64,000 nt of DNA. Origin: Berkiella sp964496435 (GTDB lineage Bacteria; Pseudomonadota; Gammaproteobacteria; Berkiellales; Berkiellaceae). How positions within the stretch are numbered: position 1 is the first letter of the stretch; the number at the start of each line of letters is the position of its first letter. Made by a program: the position numbers and the translations under genes. The stretch covers positions 49,783 to 113,782 of the forward strand of contig CAZBZP010000008.1 of assembly GCA_964496435.1 (NCBI GenBank), in the 5' to 3' direction. The notes under the pieces were generated by a model. The model was not told the DNA's origin. It was given only the letters and a program-made list of their open reading frames with translations, and made no database searches. Positions 25,342 through 34,478 of this stretch are shown piece after piece.

Positions 25342-25952
25342 GAGAGCACCTCTTCGAGCTTTCTAAGCGCATCTACTGTTATCACTACGTTATCAAATTT
25401 CAATAACTGAACAGGATTGACTGATGTTGCTTCTTTAACCGCAACATTAGGAATGTTACGTGATGAAAGGTATAGGTTTTCATCAAGTTCTTTCACAACT
25501 ATCAAAACACGTTCTAAATTCATTGATTTGAGTTTAGCTACCAATGTTTTGGTTTTTGGTTGTTCAAGCACAAAGTCATTCACAACATGCAAACGATTTT
25601 GACGAATCAGCTCTGACAAAATAGAGCTCATCGCGCCACGATACATTTTCTTGTTAACTTTTTGTGAAAAGTCACGAGGACGCGCAGCAAAAATCTGACC
25701 GCCCGAGCGCCATAATGGGCTTCGAATGGTACCTGCACGTGCACGGCCGGTTCCTTTTTGACGCCAAGGTTTAGCACCACCGCCTCTAACTTCAGCGCGT
25801 GTTTTTTGTTGTTTCGTGCCTGCACGCGCAGCGGCCATTAAGGCAACTACGACTTGATGAACTAAGGCTTCATTGTATTCTCGGCCAAAAGCAGCTTCTG
25901 AAACATCGATATCATTATTACTGCCACCTTTTGTGGCTAAAGCAAGCTTCAT
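25338..25952 (-). CDS. rplD: 50S ribosomal protein L4
   Basis: 204 residues. The tunnel loop (RAEVRGGGAKPWRQKGTGRA, RAGTIRSPLWRSGG, about 53-86) is intact. In E. coli L4 also represses its own S10 operon through the leader; no comparable leader is apparent here because rpsJ follows fusA after 4 bases. Confidence 0.98.
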   Translation of the reverse strand: MKLALATKGGSNNDIDVSEAAFGREYNEALVHQVVVALMAAARAGTKQQKTRAEVRGGGAKPWRQKGTGRARAGTIRSPLWRSGGQIFAARPRDFSQKVNKKMYRGAMSSILSELIRQNRLHVVNDFVLEQPKTKTLVAKLKSMNLERVLIVVKELDENLYLSSRNIPNVAVKEATSVNPVQLLKFDNVVITVDALRKLEEVLS

Positions 25953-25961
25953 TCAACCCTC

Positions 25962-26624
25962 CTAGGCAGTCGCAGTATCTACTGCTTTAGTTTTAACAGA
26001 CAGTTTCACAATGACATCGCCACCTGGGCTGCCTGGAATAGCACCATGTACTAAGAGTAACTGCCGATCTTTATCTACACGCACTACTTCAATATTTTGA
26101 ATGGTGCAGCGTTTGGAACCCATGTGTCCTGCCATCTTCTTACCTTTGAAGACACGACCTGGTGTTTGGTTTTGACCAATAGAACCAGGAGCACGATGGG
26201 AACGTGAGTTACCATGGGTTGCATCTTGTGTTCTGAAATTGTAACGCTTAATGGGACCTTGGAAACCTTTACCTTTGGAAATCCCAGCAACGTCAACACG
26301 TTGACCTACTTCAAATCTATCAACGGTAATATCTTGTCCAACGCTGAAGTCTTTACCTTCGCTATCTTCAAGTCGAAATTCCCACAAACCACGACCAGCT
26401 TCTTGCCCTGCTTTAGCAAAATGCCCAGCAGATGGCTTATTAACGCGTGAAGCACGACGTGAGCCTGTTGTAATTTGAATAGCTGTGTAACCTTCATTCT
26501 CTTGCGTTTTAATTTGAGTAATGCGGTTGGGTAACACTTCAATCACTGTGACAGGGATGCTGGTCCCGGTCTCAGTAAATACCCGAGACATTCCTAATTT
26601 ACGACCTATCAAACCAATTGCCAT
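25962..26624 (-). CDS. rplC: 50S ribosomal protein L3
   Basis: 220 residues from the ATG at 26624, preceded by GGAG at proper spacing; the frame stays open to a TTG at 26636 inside that ribosome-binding site, which is rejected. MAIGLIGRKLGMSRVFTETG starts the protein, and DATHGNSRSHRAPGSIGQNQ near residue 140-160 contains the Gln that is methylated by PrmB in E. coli. Confidence 0.98.
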   Translation of the reverse strand: MAIGLIGRKLGMSRVFTETGTSIPVTVIEVLPNRITQIKTQENEGYTAIQITTGSRRASRVNKPSAGHFAKAGQEAGRGLWEFRLEDSEGKDFSVGQDITVDRFEVGQRVDVAGISKGKGFQGPIKRYNFRTQDATHGNSRSHRAPGSIGQNQTPGRVFKGKKMAGHMGSKRCTIQNIEVVRVDKDRQLLLVHGAIPGSPGGDVIVKLSVKTKAVDTATA

Positions 26625-26657
26625 TTTCTTCTCCAAGCCTATTCGCTTTGCGGTGGA

Positions 26658-26975
26658 TTAGCTAACCGCTATTTGTACGTCTACACCCGCTGCAAGATCT
26701 AACTTCATCAGTGCATCAACTGTTTTATCAGTTGGCTCTGCAATGATAACGAGACGATTATGGGTACGGATCTCGTATTGATCTCTTGCATCTGCATCGA
26801 TGTGCGGTGATACCAAAATAGTAAATCTTTCCTTATGGGTTGGCATGGGAACAGGACCTCTTACTTGAGCGCCTGTTCTTTTAGCGGTCTCCACAATTTC
26901 TTTTGCTGATTTATCAATCAGCTTATGATCAAACGCTTTTAAACGTATGCGTATAATTTGATTTTTCATTGACAT
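26658..26975 (-). CDS. rpsJ: 30S ribosomal protein S10
   Basis: 105 residues (or 103 from the second ATG, MKNQIIRI). Signature RTGAQVRGPVPMPTHKERFT. S10 belongs to the 30S head and also pairs with NusB in antitermination and with NusG during coupling. It starts 4 bases after the fusA stop codon, so the str and S10 operons look fused. Confidence 0.97.
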   Translation of the reverse strand: MSMKNQIIRIRLKAFDHKLIDKSAKEIVETAKRTGAQVRGPVPMPTHKERFTILVSPHIDADARDQYEIRTHNRLVIIAEPTDKTVDALMKLDLAAGVDVQIAVS

Positions 26976-26979
26976 TGCA

Positions 26980-29082
26980 TTATCCCCGCTGCTTACTCAC
27001 CACTTGCTCAGCAACATTCGTAGGTGCTTCAGCATATTTCTTAAATTCCATCGTATAGGTTGCTCTACCTTGCGACATTGAACGCAACGCTGTGGCATAA
27101 CCAAACATTTCTGATAAAGGAACTAAAGCAGAAACGGTTTTACCAGCTGCTGTTTCATCCATGCCTTGAAGAATACCGCGACGACGATTTAAATCGCCCA
27201 TCACATCGCCCATGTAATCTTCAGGTGTTACTACTTCAACGCTCATAATAGGTTCAAGTAGTTTTGGTTTAGCTTTTAATGCACCTTCTTTGAAGGCCAT
27301 GGAGCCGGCAATCTTAAATGCCATTTCACTGGAGTCAACTTCGTGGAAAGAACCATCAAATAAGGTTACTTTCACGTCAACAACAGGGAAGCCTGCCAAC
27401 ACACCATTTTGCATTTGTTCAACAATACCTTTGCCAACGGCAGGGATGTATTCCTTAGGAATTGCACCACCTTTGATTTCGTCAACAAATTCATAACCAG
27501 CACCTGGTTCACGTGGCTCTAAACGAACCCAAACGTGACCGTATTGACCACGACCACCTGATTGGCGAACAAATTTACCTTCTTGTTCAACTGGCGCTGT
27601 AATCGTTTCACGATAGTTAACCTGTGGGCTACCTACGTTTGCTTCAACAGAAAATTCGCGCTTCATTCTGTCTACAAGAATTTCTAAGTGAAGCTCACCT
27701 TGACCAGCCAAAATGGTTTGTCCTGATTCTTCATCGGTAAATACGCGCATGGAAGGATCTTCTTTGGACAAGCGGCCTAAAGCGATACCCATTTTTTCTT
27801 GGTCAGCTTTGGTCTTTGGCTCAATCGCGACAGAAATCACGGGCTCTGGGAAAATCATTTTTTCCAAGATAATAGGATGATCTGGATCACATAATGTGTC
27901 ACCTGTTGTTGTGTTTTTGAGTCCAACAACAGCAGCGATATCACCTGCACGCACTTCTTTAATTTCTTCACGTGAGTTTGCATGCATTTGCAGAATTCGA
28001 CCAAAACGTTCTTTTTTATCTTTGATCGTGTTTTGAACTGAAGTACCTGCTTCTAAAGTACCTGAGTAAACACGGAAGAAGGTTAAAGAACCGACGTATG
28101 GGTCATTCATAATCTTAAATGCTAAGGCAGAGAAAGGTGCGCTATCGTCAGCTTTACGTGAAATTAAAGCTGTAGAACCTTCTTCTTCTGTACCTGTTAC
28201 ATCAGGAACATCATTTGGTGCGGGTAAAAAGTAAACAACCGCATCCAACATTGCTTGAACGCCTTTGTTTTTAAAAGCAGAACCGCAAAGAACAGGAACG
28301 ATTTCATTTTTAATGGTTCTAATGCGAAGACCATTAAGAATATCTTCACGGGACAAATCGCCCTCTTCAAGATACTTTTCCATGAGTTCTTCGTTAGCTT
28401 CAGCAGCAGCTTCCACCATTTGTTCGCGAAGTTCTTGGCATTTATCTTTGATATCTGCAGGAATTTCTTGCTCTTCAAAACGTGTACCTTGCGTAGAATC
28501 ATCCCACGCAATCGCTTTCATTTTGATTAAGTCAACAACGCCTTGGAAGTTGTCTTCTGCCCCAATATTCATTTGAATTGGCACGGCATTGGCTCTTAAT
28601 TGTTCTTTAATTTGCTTAACAACGCGCAAGTAATTTGCACCAGCTCTGTCCATTTTGTTAACAAATGCCAATCTGGGTACACGGTACTTGTTTGCTTGAC
28701 GCCAAACAGTTTCTGATTGTGGTTGAACACCACTCACTGCGCAAAACAGACCAACTGCGCCATCGAGTACGCGTAATGAACGCTCTACTTCAATGGTAAA
28801 GTCTACGTGGCCTGGGGTATCAATGATATTGATACGATGTTCTTCCATTGAGCTATCCATACCCTTCCAGAAGCAAGTTGTTGCTGCGGAAGTAATGGTA
28901 ATACCTCTTTCTTGTTCTTGTTCCATCCAGTCCATAACAGCTGCGCCATCATGAACCTCACCAATTTTGTGAGAAACGCCGGTATAAAACAAAACGCGCT
29001 CTGTTGCAGTCGTTTTACCAGCATCAATGTGTGCCATGATGCCGATGTTTCGAGTTCTATCCAGGGGGGTTGTACGTGCCAC
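26980..29082 (-). CDS. fusA: Elongation factor G
   Basis: 700 residues in the five-domain EF-G layout. The G domain has AHIDAGKTTATERVL (G1), DTPGHVDF (G3) and NKMD (G4). EF-G drives translocation of tRNA and mRNA using GTP. The gene normally found next, tufA, is absent: rpsJ follows at once. Confidence 0.98.
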   Translation of the reverse strand: MARTTPLDRTRNIGIMAHIDAGKTTATERVLFYTGVSHKIGEVHDGAAVMDWMEQEQERGITITSAATTCFWKGMDSSMEEHRINIIDTPGHVDFTIEVERSLRVLDGAVGLFCAVSGVQPQSETVWRQANKYRVPRLAFVNKMDRAGANYLRVVKQIKEQLRANAVPIQMNIGAEDNFQGVVDLIKMKAIAWDDSTQGTRFEEQEIPADIKDKCQELREQMVEAAAEANEELMEKYLEEGDLSREDILNGLRIRTIKNEIVPVLCGSAFKNKGVQAMLDAVVYFLPAPNDVPDVTGTEEEGSTALISRKADDSAPFSALAFKIMNDPYVGSLTFFRVYSGTLEAGTSVQNTIKDKKERFGRILQMHANSREEIKEVRAGDIAAVVGLKNTTTGDTLCDPDHPIILEKMIFPEPVISVAIEPKTKADQEKMGIALGRLSKEDPSMRVFTDEESGQTILAGQGELHLEILVDRMKREFSVEANVGSPQVNYRETITAPVEQEGKFVRQSGGRGQYGHVWVRLEPREPGAGYEFVDEIKGGAIPKEYIPAVGKGIVEQMQNGVLAGFPVVDVKVTLFDGSFHEVDSSEMAFKIAGSMAFKEGALKAKPKLLEPIMSVEVVTPEDYMGDVMGDLNRRRGILQGMDETAAGKTVSALVPLSEMFGYATALRSMSQGRATYTMEFKKYAEAPTNVAEQVVSKQRG

Positions 29083-29100
29083 GTATGATTGCTCCCGATT

Positions 29101-29589
29101 CTACCAACGAAAATGTGAAAATGCTTTGTTAGCTTCGGCCATACGATGCACATCTTCTCTCTTCTTCACTGCACCGCCTTTACCACGACCACCGCCATCT
29201 TCATCAGCTGCATCAGCAATTTCAGCAGCAAGACGTAGTACCATGCCCTTTTCACTTCGTTTACGCGCATATTCTACAATCCAGCGCATAGCTAATGCTG
29301 TTGCACGTGAAGGTCTCACTTCAACAGGAATCTGATAGGTAGCACCACCAACACGACGTGATTTCACTTCTACCGTTGGGCGAACATTTTCCATTGCACG
29401 CTTAAATATTTCGATAGGATCTTTCTTTGTGCGATCACGAATAACATCAAATGCACCATAAACGCTTTGCTCTGCGATAGATTTTTTACCATCTTGCATT
29501 AAGTGGTTAATAAATTTCGCAACTAATTCACTACCGTGTAGTGGATCTGGTAAAGGTTTACGCTTTGCGACAACTCTTCTTCTTGGCAT
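29101..29589 (-). CDS. rpsG: 30S ribosomal protein S7
   Basis: 162 residues, about six longer than E. coli. The core is typical (MPRRRVVAKRKPLPDPLHGS; RPSRATALAMRWIVEYAR; KKREDVHRMAEANKAFSHFR). The extra length is a Gly/Arg/Lys insertion (EDGGGRGKGGA, about 132-142) just before the last helix. S7 organises the 30S head near the E site. Confidence 0.98.
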   Translation of the reverse strand: MPRRRVVAKRKPLPDPLHGSELVAKFINHLMQDGKKSIAEQSVYGAFDVIRDRTKKDPIEIFKRAMENVRPTVEVKSRRVGGATYQIPVEVRPSRATALAMRWIVEYARKRSEKGMVLRLAAEIADAADEDGGGRGKGGAVKKREDVHRMAEANKAFSHFRW

Positions 29590-29612
29590 AACTCACTATT
29601 CCTTTCAAAAAC

Positions 29613-29993
29613 TTAAGCAGCTGCTTTAGGACGTTTAGTACCGTACTTAGAACGACCTTGTTTACGATTATTAACGCCGGAAGTATCTAAACTACCGCGT
29701 ACGACGTGATAACGAACACCTGGTAAGTCTTTTACACGACCACCACGAATTAATACGACAGAGTGTTCTTGCAAATTGTGGCCTTCACCGCCGATATAAG
29801 CGGTTACTTCATAACCGTTGGTTAGTTTAACCCGGCAAACTTTACGCAAAGCGGAGTTTGGCTTTTTAGGTGTAACGGTATAAACACGAGTACAAACGCC
29901 ACGACGTAATGGGCATGACATTAATGCAGGACTCTTAGATTTTCTCTTTGCCGAATAACGTCCTTTGCGGACTAATTGATTCACCGTAGCCAT
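29613..29993 (-). CDS. rpsL: 30S ribosomal protein S12
   Basis: 126 residues from MATVNQLVRKGRYSAKRKSK; the frame stays open upstream to 30023, but homologues start here. An AAGGAG lies about 12 bases before the ATG, a longer spacing than usual. The decoding-site loops PKKPNSALRKV and GGRVKDLPGVRYH carry the wild-type lysines associated with streptomycin sensitivity. First gene of the str operon. Confidence 0.96.
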   Translation of the reverse strand: MATVNQLVRKGRYSAKRKSKSPALMSCPLRRGVCTRVYTVTPKKPNSALRKVCRVKLTNGYEVTAYIGGEGHNLQEHSVVLIRGGRVKDLPGVRYHVVRGSLDTSGVNNRKQGRSKYGTKRPKAAA

Positions 29994-30097
29994 GCTAGTA
30001 AGGAACTCCTTAAAAGTAAGCAATCTTGCTTTATAAAAAAACGGGCTTTAAACAATATGGACGAAAGCATCCCGCGCCCCATTTGTAGGGATGCGAA

Positions 30098-30126
30098 ATG
30101 CTAATGTCATTACGGACTTAAGTCAA
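30098..30126 (-). promoter_or_regulatory. Probable sigma70 promoter for rpsL operon
   Basis: On the minus strand TTGACT (30126-30121) and TAGCAT (30103-30098) are separated by 17 bases, about 105 bases before the rpsL start. It would drive the long rpsL-to-rplQ transcription unit. Confidence 0.6.
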
Positions 30127-30200
30127 GTACCGTGTAATTGAGAACTACCGTTACCCACTATGTAGTTCATTTTTTTGTTATACAACTTCATATTTCACCT

Positions 30201-30237
30201 ATCCCCTAGGGGATAAGCCTCTCTCCGAAGAGAGAGG
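30201..30237 (-). terminator. Double hairpin after rpoC
   Basis: Reading the minus strand, a perfect 8-bp stem CCTCTCTC/GAGAGAGG closed by a TTCG tetraloop (30237-30218) is followed 3 bases later by the palindrome ATCCCCTAGGGGAT (30214-30201). It begins 17 bases past the rpoC stop codon. There is no run of T, so it may be a weak or Rho-assisted terminator, or an mRNA-stabilising 3' end. Confidence 0.55.
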
Positions 30238-30254
30238 AGAATAGAGGAAGTTAG

Positions 30255-33200
30255 CTAGGAAGTTGACGTATTAAGTGCTTCACTTAATGCTTGTTCAATT
30301 TCACTAGCAGTTATTGCGCCTTTCTGATCTTTAGCGCCACGTAACAGTGCTTGTTGAGCACGACGTCTTTGCAGATGGCTGGCTAACCCAGTACCTGCAG
30401 GAATTAGTCGGCCAACAATAACGTTTTCTTTGAGTCCGCGCAACTCATCTTTTTTACCGCTCACTGCCGCTTCTGTCAGAACACGTGTTGTTTCTTGGAA
30501 TGATGCTGCAGAAATGAAGGATTCCGTCGCCAAGGAGGCTTTGGTTATTCCTAATAAGATAGGCTCTATACGGGCCAACATCTTATTTTGCGCTGTCATT
30601 TCTTTATTCACATCAATAACCCGATAAACTTCTACTTGCTCGCCTTTGAGGAAGCGTGTGTCACCTGGATCAGAAATAATGACTTTGCGTAACATCTGAC
30701 GAACAATCGTTTCAATGTGCTTGTCATTGATGTTTACGCCTTGGAGACGGTAAACGTCTTGCACTTCATTGACAATATAATTTGCCAGTGCACCAACACC
30801 CAACAGCCTCAAGATATCATGAGGGTTGTTAGGACCATCGGCGATGACTTCACCACGTTCAACATATTCCCCTTCAAACACGCCCACATGACGCCATTTA
30901 GGAATGAGCTCTTCGTGAACGTCCCCACCTTCTTGTGGCGTGATAACCAGACGTCGTTTACCTTTGGTTTCTTTACCAAAGCTCACAATACCTGAGATCT
31001 CTGCCAAAATAGCAGGCTCTTTTGGTTTTCTTGCTTCAAACAAGTCAGCAACGCGGGGTAGACCACCGGTGATGTCACGAGTCTTAGAAGTTTCTTGTGG
31101 AATACGTGCTAAAACGTCACCCACCTTAATTTGCTGGCCATCTTCAACGTTGGCAATAGCGTTAGCTTGTAAGAAATAATGCGCAGGCAAGCTGGTACCA
31201 GCAAGGCATAAATCCTCACCTTTTTCATCCACCAGCTTTAACATCGGTCTCAATTCTTTACCTGAGCTGGAACGATATTGCTTCGCATCTGTAATAACGA
31301 TACTGGAAAGACCGGTCACTTCGTCTGTTTGACGGTGCATGGTGACGCCATCAATCATATCAACGAAGTTAATCACACCCGCCACTTCAGTGATGATAGG
31401 GTGAGTATGTGGATCCCAGTTTGCAACCGTTTGACCGCTTTGTACGGAATCGCCTTCGCTAATGGTTAATACAGCACCATAGGGGAGCTTATAACGTTCA
31501 CGATCACGACCATGTTCGTCAATTACGGATAATTCACCGGAACGAGAGACAGTAACGTAGTTGCCGCTATCATTTTTAATGATTTTGATATTATGTAATT
31601 TGACACGACCCTTAGATTTCACCATCACGCTGTTTTCGGCGGTTGCACGGCTTGCGGCACCACCGATATGGAATGTACGCATGGTGAGCTGTGTACCCGG
31701 TTCACCGATGGATTGTGCAGCGATAACGCCCACAGCTTCACCGATATTCACCAAATGGCCTCGCGCTAAATCGCGGCCATAACACATCGCACATACACCA
31801 TGGCGAGATTCACAGGTAATGGGTGAACGTACCATGACTTTATCAACGGTATGTTCTTCAAGTGTATCAACCCATCTTTCATCTAATAAGGTACCTACAG
31901 GCGCAAGCACTTCATCTGTGCCTGGCTTCATCACGTTGGCTGCAACGGTACGGCCTAATACGCGTTCACTTAATGGCTCAACCACGTCACCACCTTCAAT
32001 ATGGGGTGTCATGGGCAAACCTTCTGTTGTGCCGCAATCTACATCAGTAACAACAACGTCTTGGGCAACATCCACCAAGCGACGTGTTAAGTAACCGGAG
32101 TTAGCGGTTTTGAGCGCTGTATCTGCCAAACCTTTACGCGCACCGTGGGTTGAAATGAAGTACTGTAATACGTTTAAGCCTTCACGGAAGTTCGCGGTGA
32201 TCGGCGTTTCAATAATGGAACCGTCTGGTTTAGCCATCAATCCACGCATACCAGCAAGCTGTCTTATCTGAGCAGGTGAGCCTCTCGCGCCTGAATCAGC
32301 CATCATGTAAACAGAGTTGAAGGATTCTTGAGAAACTTCTTCCCCTTTTGCATTAACTACTTTTTCAGTAGAGAGCTGATCCATCATCGCTTTAGCTACT
32401 TGATCATTAGCACGTGACCAAATATCGATTACTTTATTGTAACGCTCACCGTGTGTTACTAAGCCTGAACCATATTGTGATTCAATTTCTTTAACTTCTT
32501 CTTCGGCTCTATCAACGATAGTCATTTTCGCTTTTGGAATCACTAAATCGTCAATACCAATAGAACAGCCAGAAATGGTGGCATATCTGAAACCGAAATA
32601 CATTAATTGGTCAGCAAAGATAACAGTTTCTTTTAATCCAACTTGGCGATAACAGTTGTTAATTAAACGTGAAATCGCTTTCTTGGTTAAGGTTTGGTTT
32701 ACTAAAGTGAAAGGCAAACCTTTTGGCAATAATTCAGATAATAAAGCACGACCAACCGTGGATTCTACTAACTGGATTCTTGCTTGATGATTTGGATCTA
32801 AAATATTTTCAACCAAGACACGTACTTTAATCTTGGCATGCAAATCAACCGCTTTAGCGGAATAAGCACGATGCACTTCTGCCACATCAGCAAAAACCAT
32901 GCCTTCACCTTTGGCATTTACACGTTCACGCGTAACGTAGTAAAGACCCAAGACCACGTCTTGAGAAGGAACGATAATAGGTTCACCGTTAGCAGGAGAA
33001 AGTACGTTGTTCGTCGACATCATTAACGCGCGCGCTTCTAATTGCGCTTCAATCGTTAAAGGAACGTGGACGGCCATTTGGTCACCGTCAAAGTCGGCGT
33101 TATAAGCTGCGCACACTAAAGGATGTAATTGAATCGCTTTGCCTTCAATTAATACCGGTTCGAATGCTTGAATACCTAAACGGTGCAATGTTGGTGCACG

Positions 33201-34472
33201 GTTGAGAAGTACTGGATGCTCGCGAATAACTTCTTCAAGAATATCCCAGACTTCTGGACCTTCGCGTTCAACCATTTTCTTAGCTGCTTTAATGGTTGTC
33301 GCCAAGCCACGTAATTCTAACTTACTGAAAATAAACGGCTTAAAGAGTTCAAGTGCCATTTTCTTTGGCAAGCCGCATTGATGTAAACGTAAGGTAGGAC
33401 CAACCACGATAACAGAACGACCGGAGTAGTCTACGCGCTTACCAAGTAAGTTCTGACGGAAACGACCTTGCTTACCTTTAATCATGTCGGCAAGTGATTT
33501 CAATGGGCGTTTGTTTGAACCGGTAATCGCACGGCCTCTACGACCGTTATCAAGGAGCGCATCCACTGCTTCTTGCAACATACGTTTTTCGTTGCGCACG
33601 ATAATATCTGGCGCATTGAGATCAAGAAGACGTTTCAAACGGTTGTTACGGTTAATAACCCGACGATAGAGATCATTCAAATCAGAAGTCGCAAAACGAC
33701 CACCATCTAAAGGTACCAACGGACGCAGATCTGGCGGCAATACAGGTAATACCGTCATGATCATCCATTCTGGCTTATTGCCAGAATCCAAGAAAGCTTC
33801 GATAAGCTTGAGGCGTTTAGCCAGCTTCTTGCCCTTGGTTTCGGAATTGGTTGTTGGAATTTCTTCGCGAATAGTCTCAGCTTCTGTTTTTAGCTCAAGA
33901 CGCTTAAGCAATTCTTTAACCGCTTCAGCACCCATGCGCGCATCGAATTCATCACCATATTGTTCAATGGCATCCAGATAAGCTTCTTCAGAAAGCAATT
34001 GCCCCTTTTCAAGCGGGGTCATACCTGGGTCAATGACCACATAAGCTTCGAAGTATAAAATACGTTCGATATCACGCAAGGTCATGTCTAATAACAAACC
34101 AATACGTGAAGGCAGTGACTTTAAGAACCAAATATGCGCAACTGGGCTTGCCAATTCAACGTGACCCATACGTTCACGACGAACTTTGGCCAATGTAACT
34201 TCCACACCGCATTTTTCACAAATAACACCACGGTGCTTGAGGCGCTTGTATTTACCACACAAGCACTCATAGTCTTTCACTGGACCAAAGATCTTGGCAC
34301 AGAATAAGCCATCTCTTTCTGGCTTAAAGGTACGATAGTTAATGGTTTCAGGCTTTTTCACTTCACCATAAGACCATGACATGATGAGTTCAGGTGGTGC
34401 AAGACCAACCACAACTCTGTCAAAGTGCTGTGTTTTTGTTTGCTGGCGAATGATAGAAAGTAAATCTCTCAT
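30255..34472 (-). CDS. rpoC: RNA polymerase beta' subunit
   Basis: 1405 residues, full length. The catalytic magnesium loop NADFDGDQMAVH is intact, as are the N-terminal zinc site (CLCGKYKRLKHRGVICEKCG) and the second zinc site (CESRHGVCAMCYGRDLARG). With RpoB it forms the active centre of transcription. It starts 6 bases after rpoB and lacks any large lineage-specific insertion that I can see. Confidence 0.99.
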   Translation of the reverse strand: MRDLLSIIRQQTKTQHFDRVVVGLAPPELIMSWSYGEVKKPETINYRTFKPERDGLFCAKIFGPVKDYECLCGKYKRLKHRGVICEKCGVEVTLAKVRRERMGHVELASPVAHIWFLKSLPSRIGLLLDMTLRDIERILYFEAYVVIDPGMTPLEKGQLLSEEAYLDAIEQYGDEFDARMGAEAVKELLKRLELKTEAETIREEIPTTNSETKGKKLAKRLKLIEAFLDSGNKPEWMIMTVLPVLPPDLRPLVPLDGGRFATSDLNDLYRRVINRNNRLKRLLDLNAPDIIVRNEKRMLQEAVDALLDNGRRGRAITGSNKRPLKSLADMIKGKQGRFRQNLLGKRVDYSGRSVIVVGPTLRLHQCGLPKKMALELFKPFIFSKLELRGLATTIKAAKKMVEREGPEVWDILEEVIREHPVLLNRAPTLHRLGIQAFEPVLIEGKAIQLHPLVCAAYNADFDGDQMAVHVPLTIEAQLEARALMMSTNNVLSPANGEPIIVPSQDVVLGLYYVTRERVNAKGEGMVFADVAEVHRAYSAKAVDLHAKIKVRVLVENILDPNHQARIQLVESTVGRALLSELLPKGLPFTLVNQTLTKKAISRLINNCYRQVGLKETVIFADQLMYFGFRYATISGCSIGIDDLVIPKAKMTIVDRAEEEVKEIESQYGSGLVTHGERYNKVIDIWSRANDQVAKAMMDQLSTEKVVNAKGEEVSQESFNSVYMMADSGARGSPAQIRQLAGMRGLMAKPDGSIIETPITANFREGLNVLQYFISTHGARKGLADTALKTANSGYLTRRLVDVAQDVVVTDVDCGTTEGLPMTPHIEGGDVVEPLSERVLGRTVAANVMKPGTDEVLAPVGTLLDERWVDTLEEHTVDKVMVRSPITCESRHGVCAMCYGRDLARGHLVNIGEAVGVIAAQSIGEPGTQLTMRTFHIGGAASRATAENSVMVKSKGRVKLHNIKIIKNDSGNYVTVSRSGELSVIDEHGRDRERYKLPYGAVLTISEGDSVQSGQTVANWDPHTHPIITEVAGVINFVDMIDGVTMHRQTDEVTGLSSIVITDAKQYRSSSGKELRPMLKLVDEKGEDLCLAGTSLPAHYFLQANAIANVEDGQQIKVGDVLARIPQETSKTRDITGGLPRVADLFEARKPKEPAILAEISGIVSFGKETKGKRRLVITPQEGGDVHEELIPKWRHVGVFEGEYVERGEVIADGPNNPHDILRLLGVGALANYIVNEVQDVYRLQGVNINDKHIETIVRQMLRKVIISDPGDTRFLKGEQVEVYRVIDVNKEMTAQNKMLARIEPILLGITKASLATESFISAASFQETTRVLTEAAVSGKKDELRGLKENVIVGRLIPAGTGLASHLQRRRAQQALLRGAKDQKGAITASEIEQALSEALNTSTS

Positions 34473-34478
34473 CTTGGT

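Noticed and set aside
29027..29335. Plus-strand frame across the fusA/rpsG junction
   Set aside because: Antisense to conserved S7 and EF-G sequence, without a ribosome-binding site.
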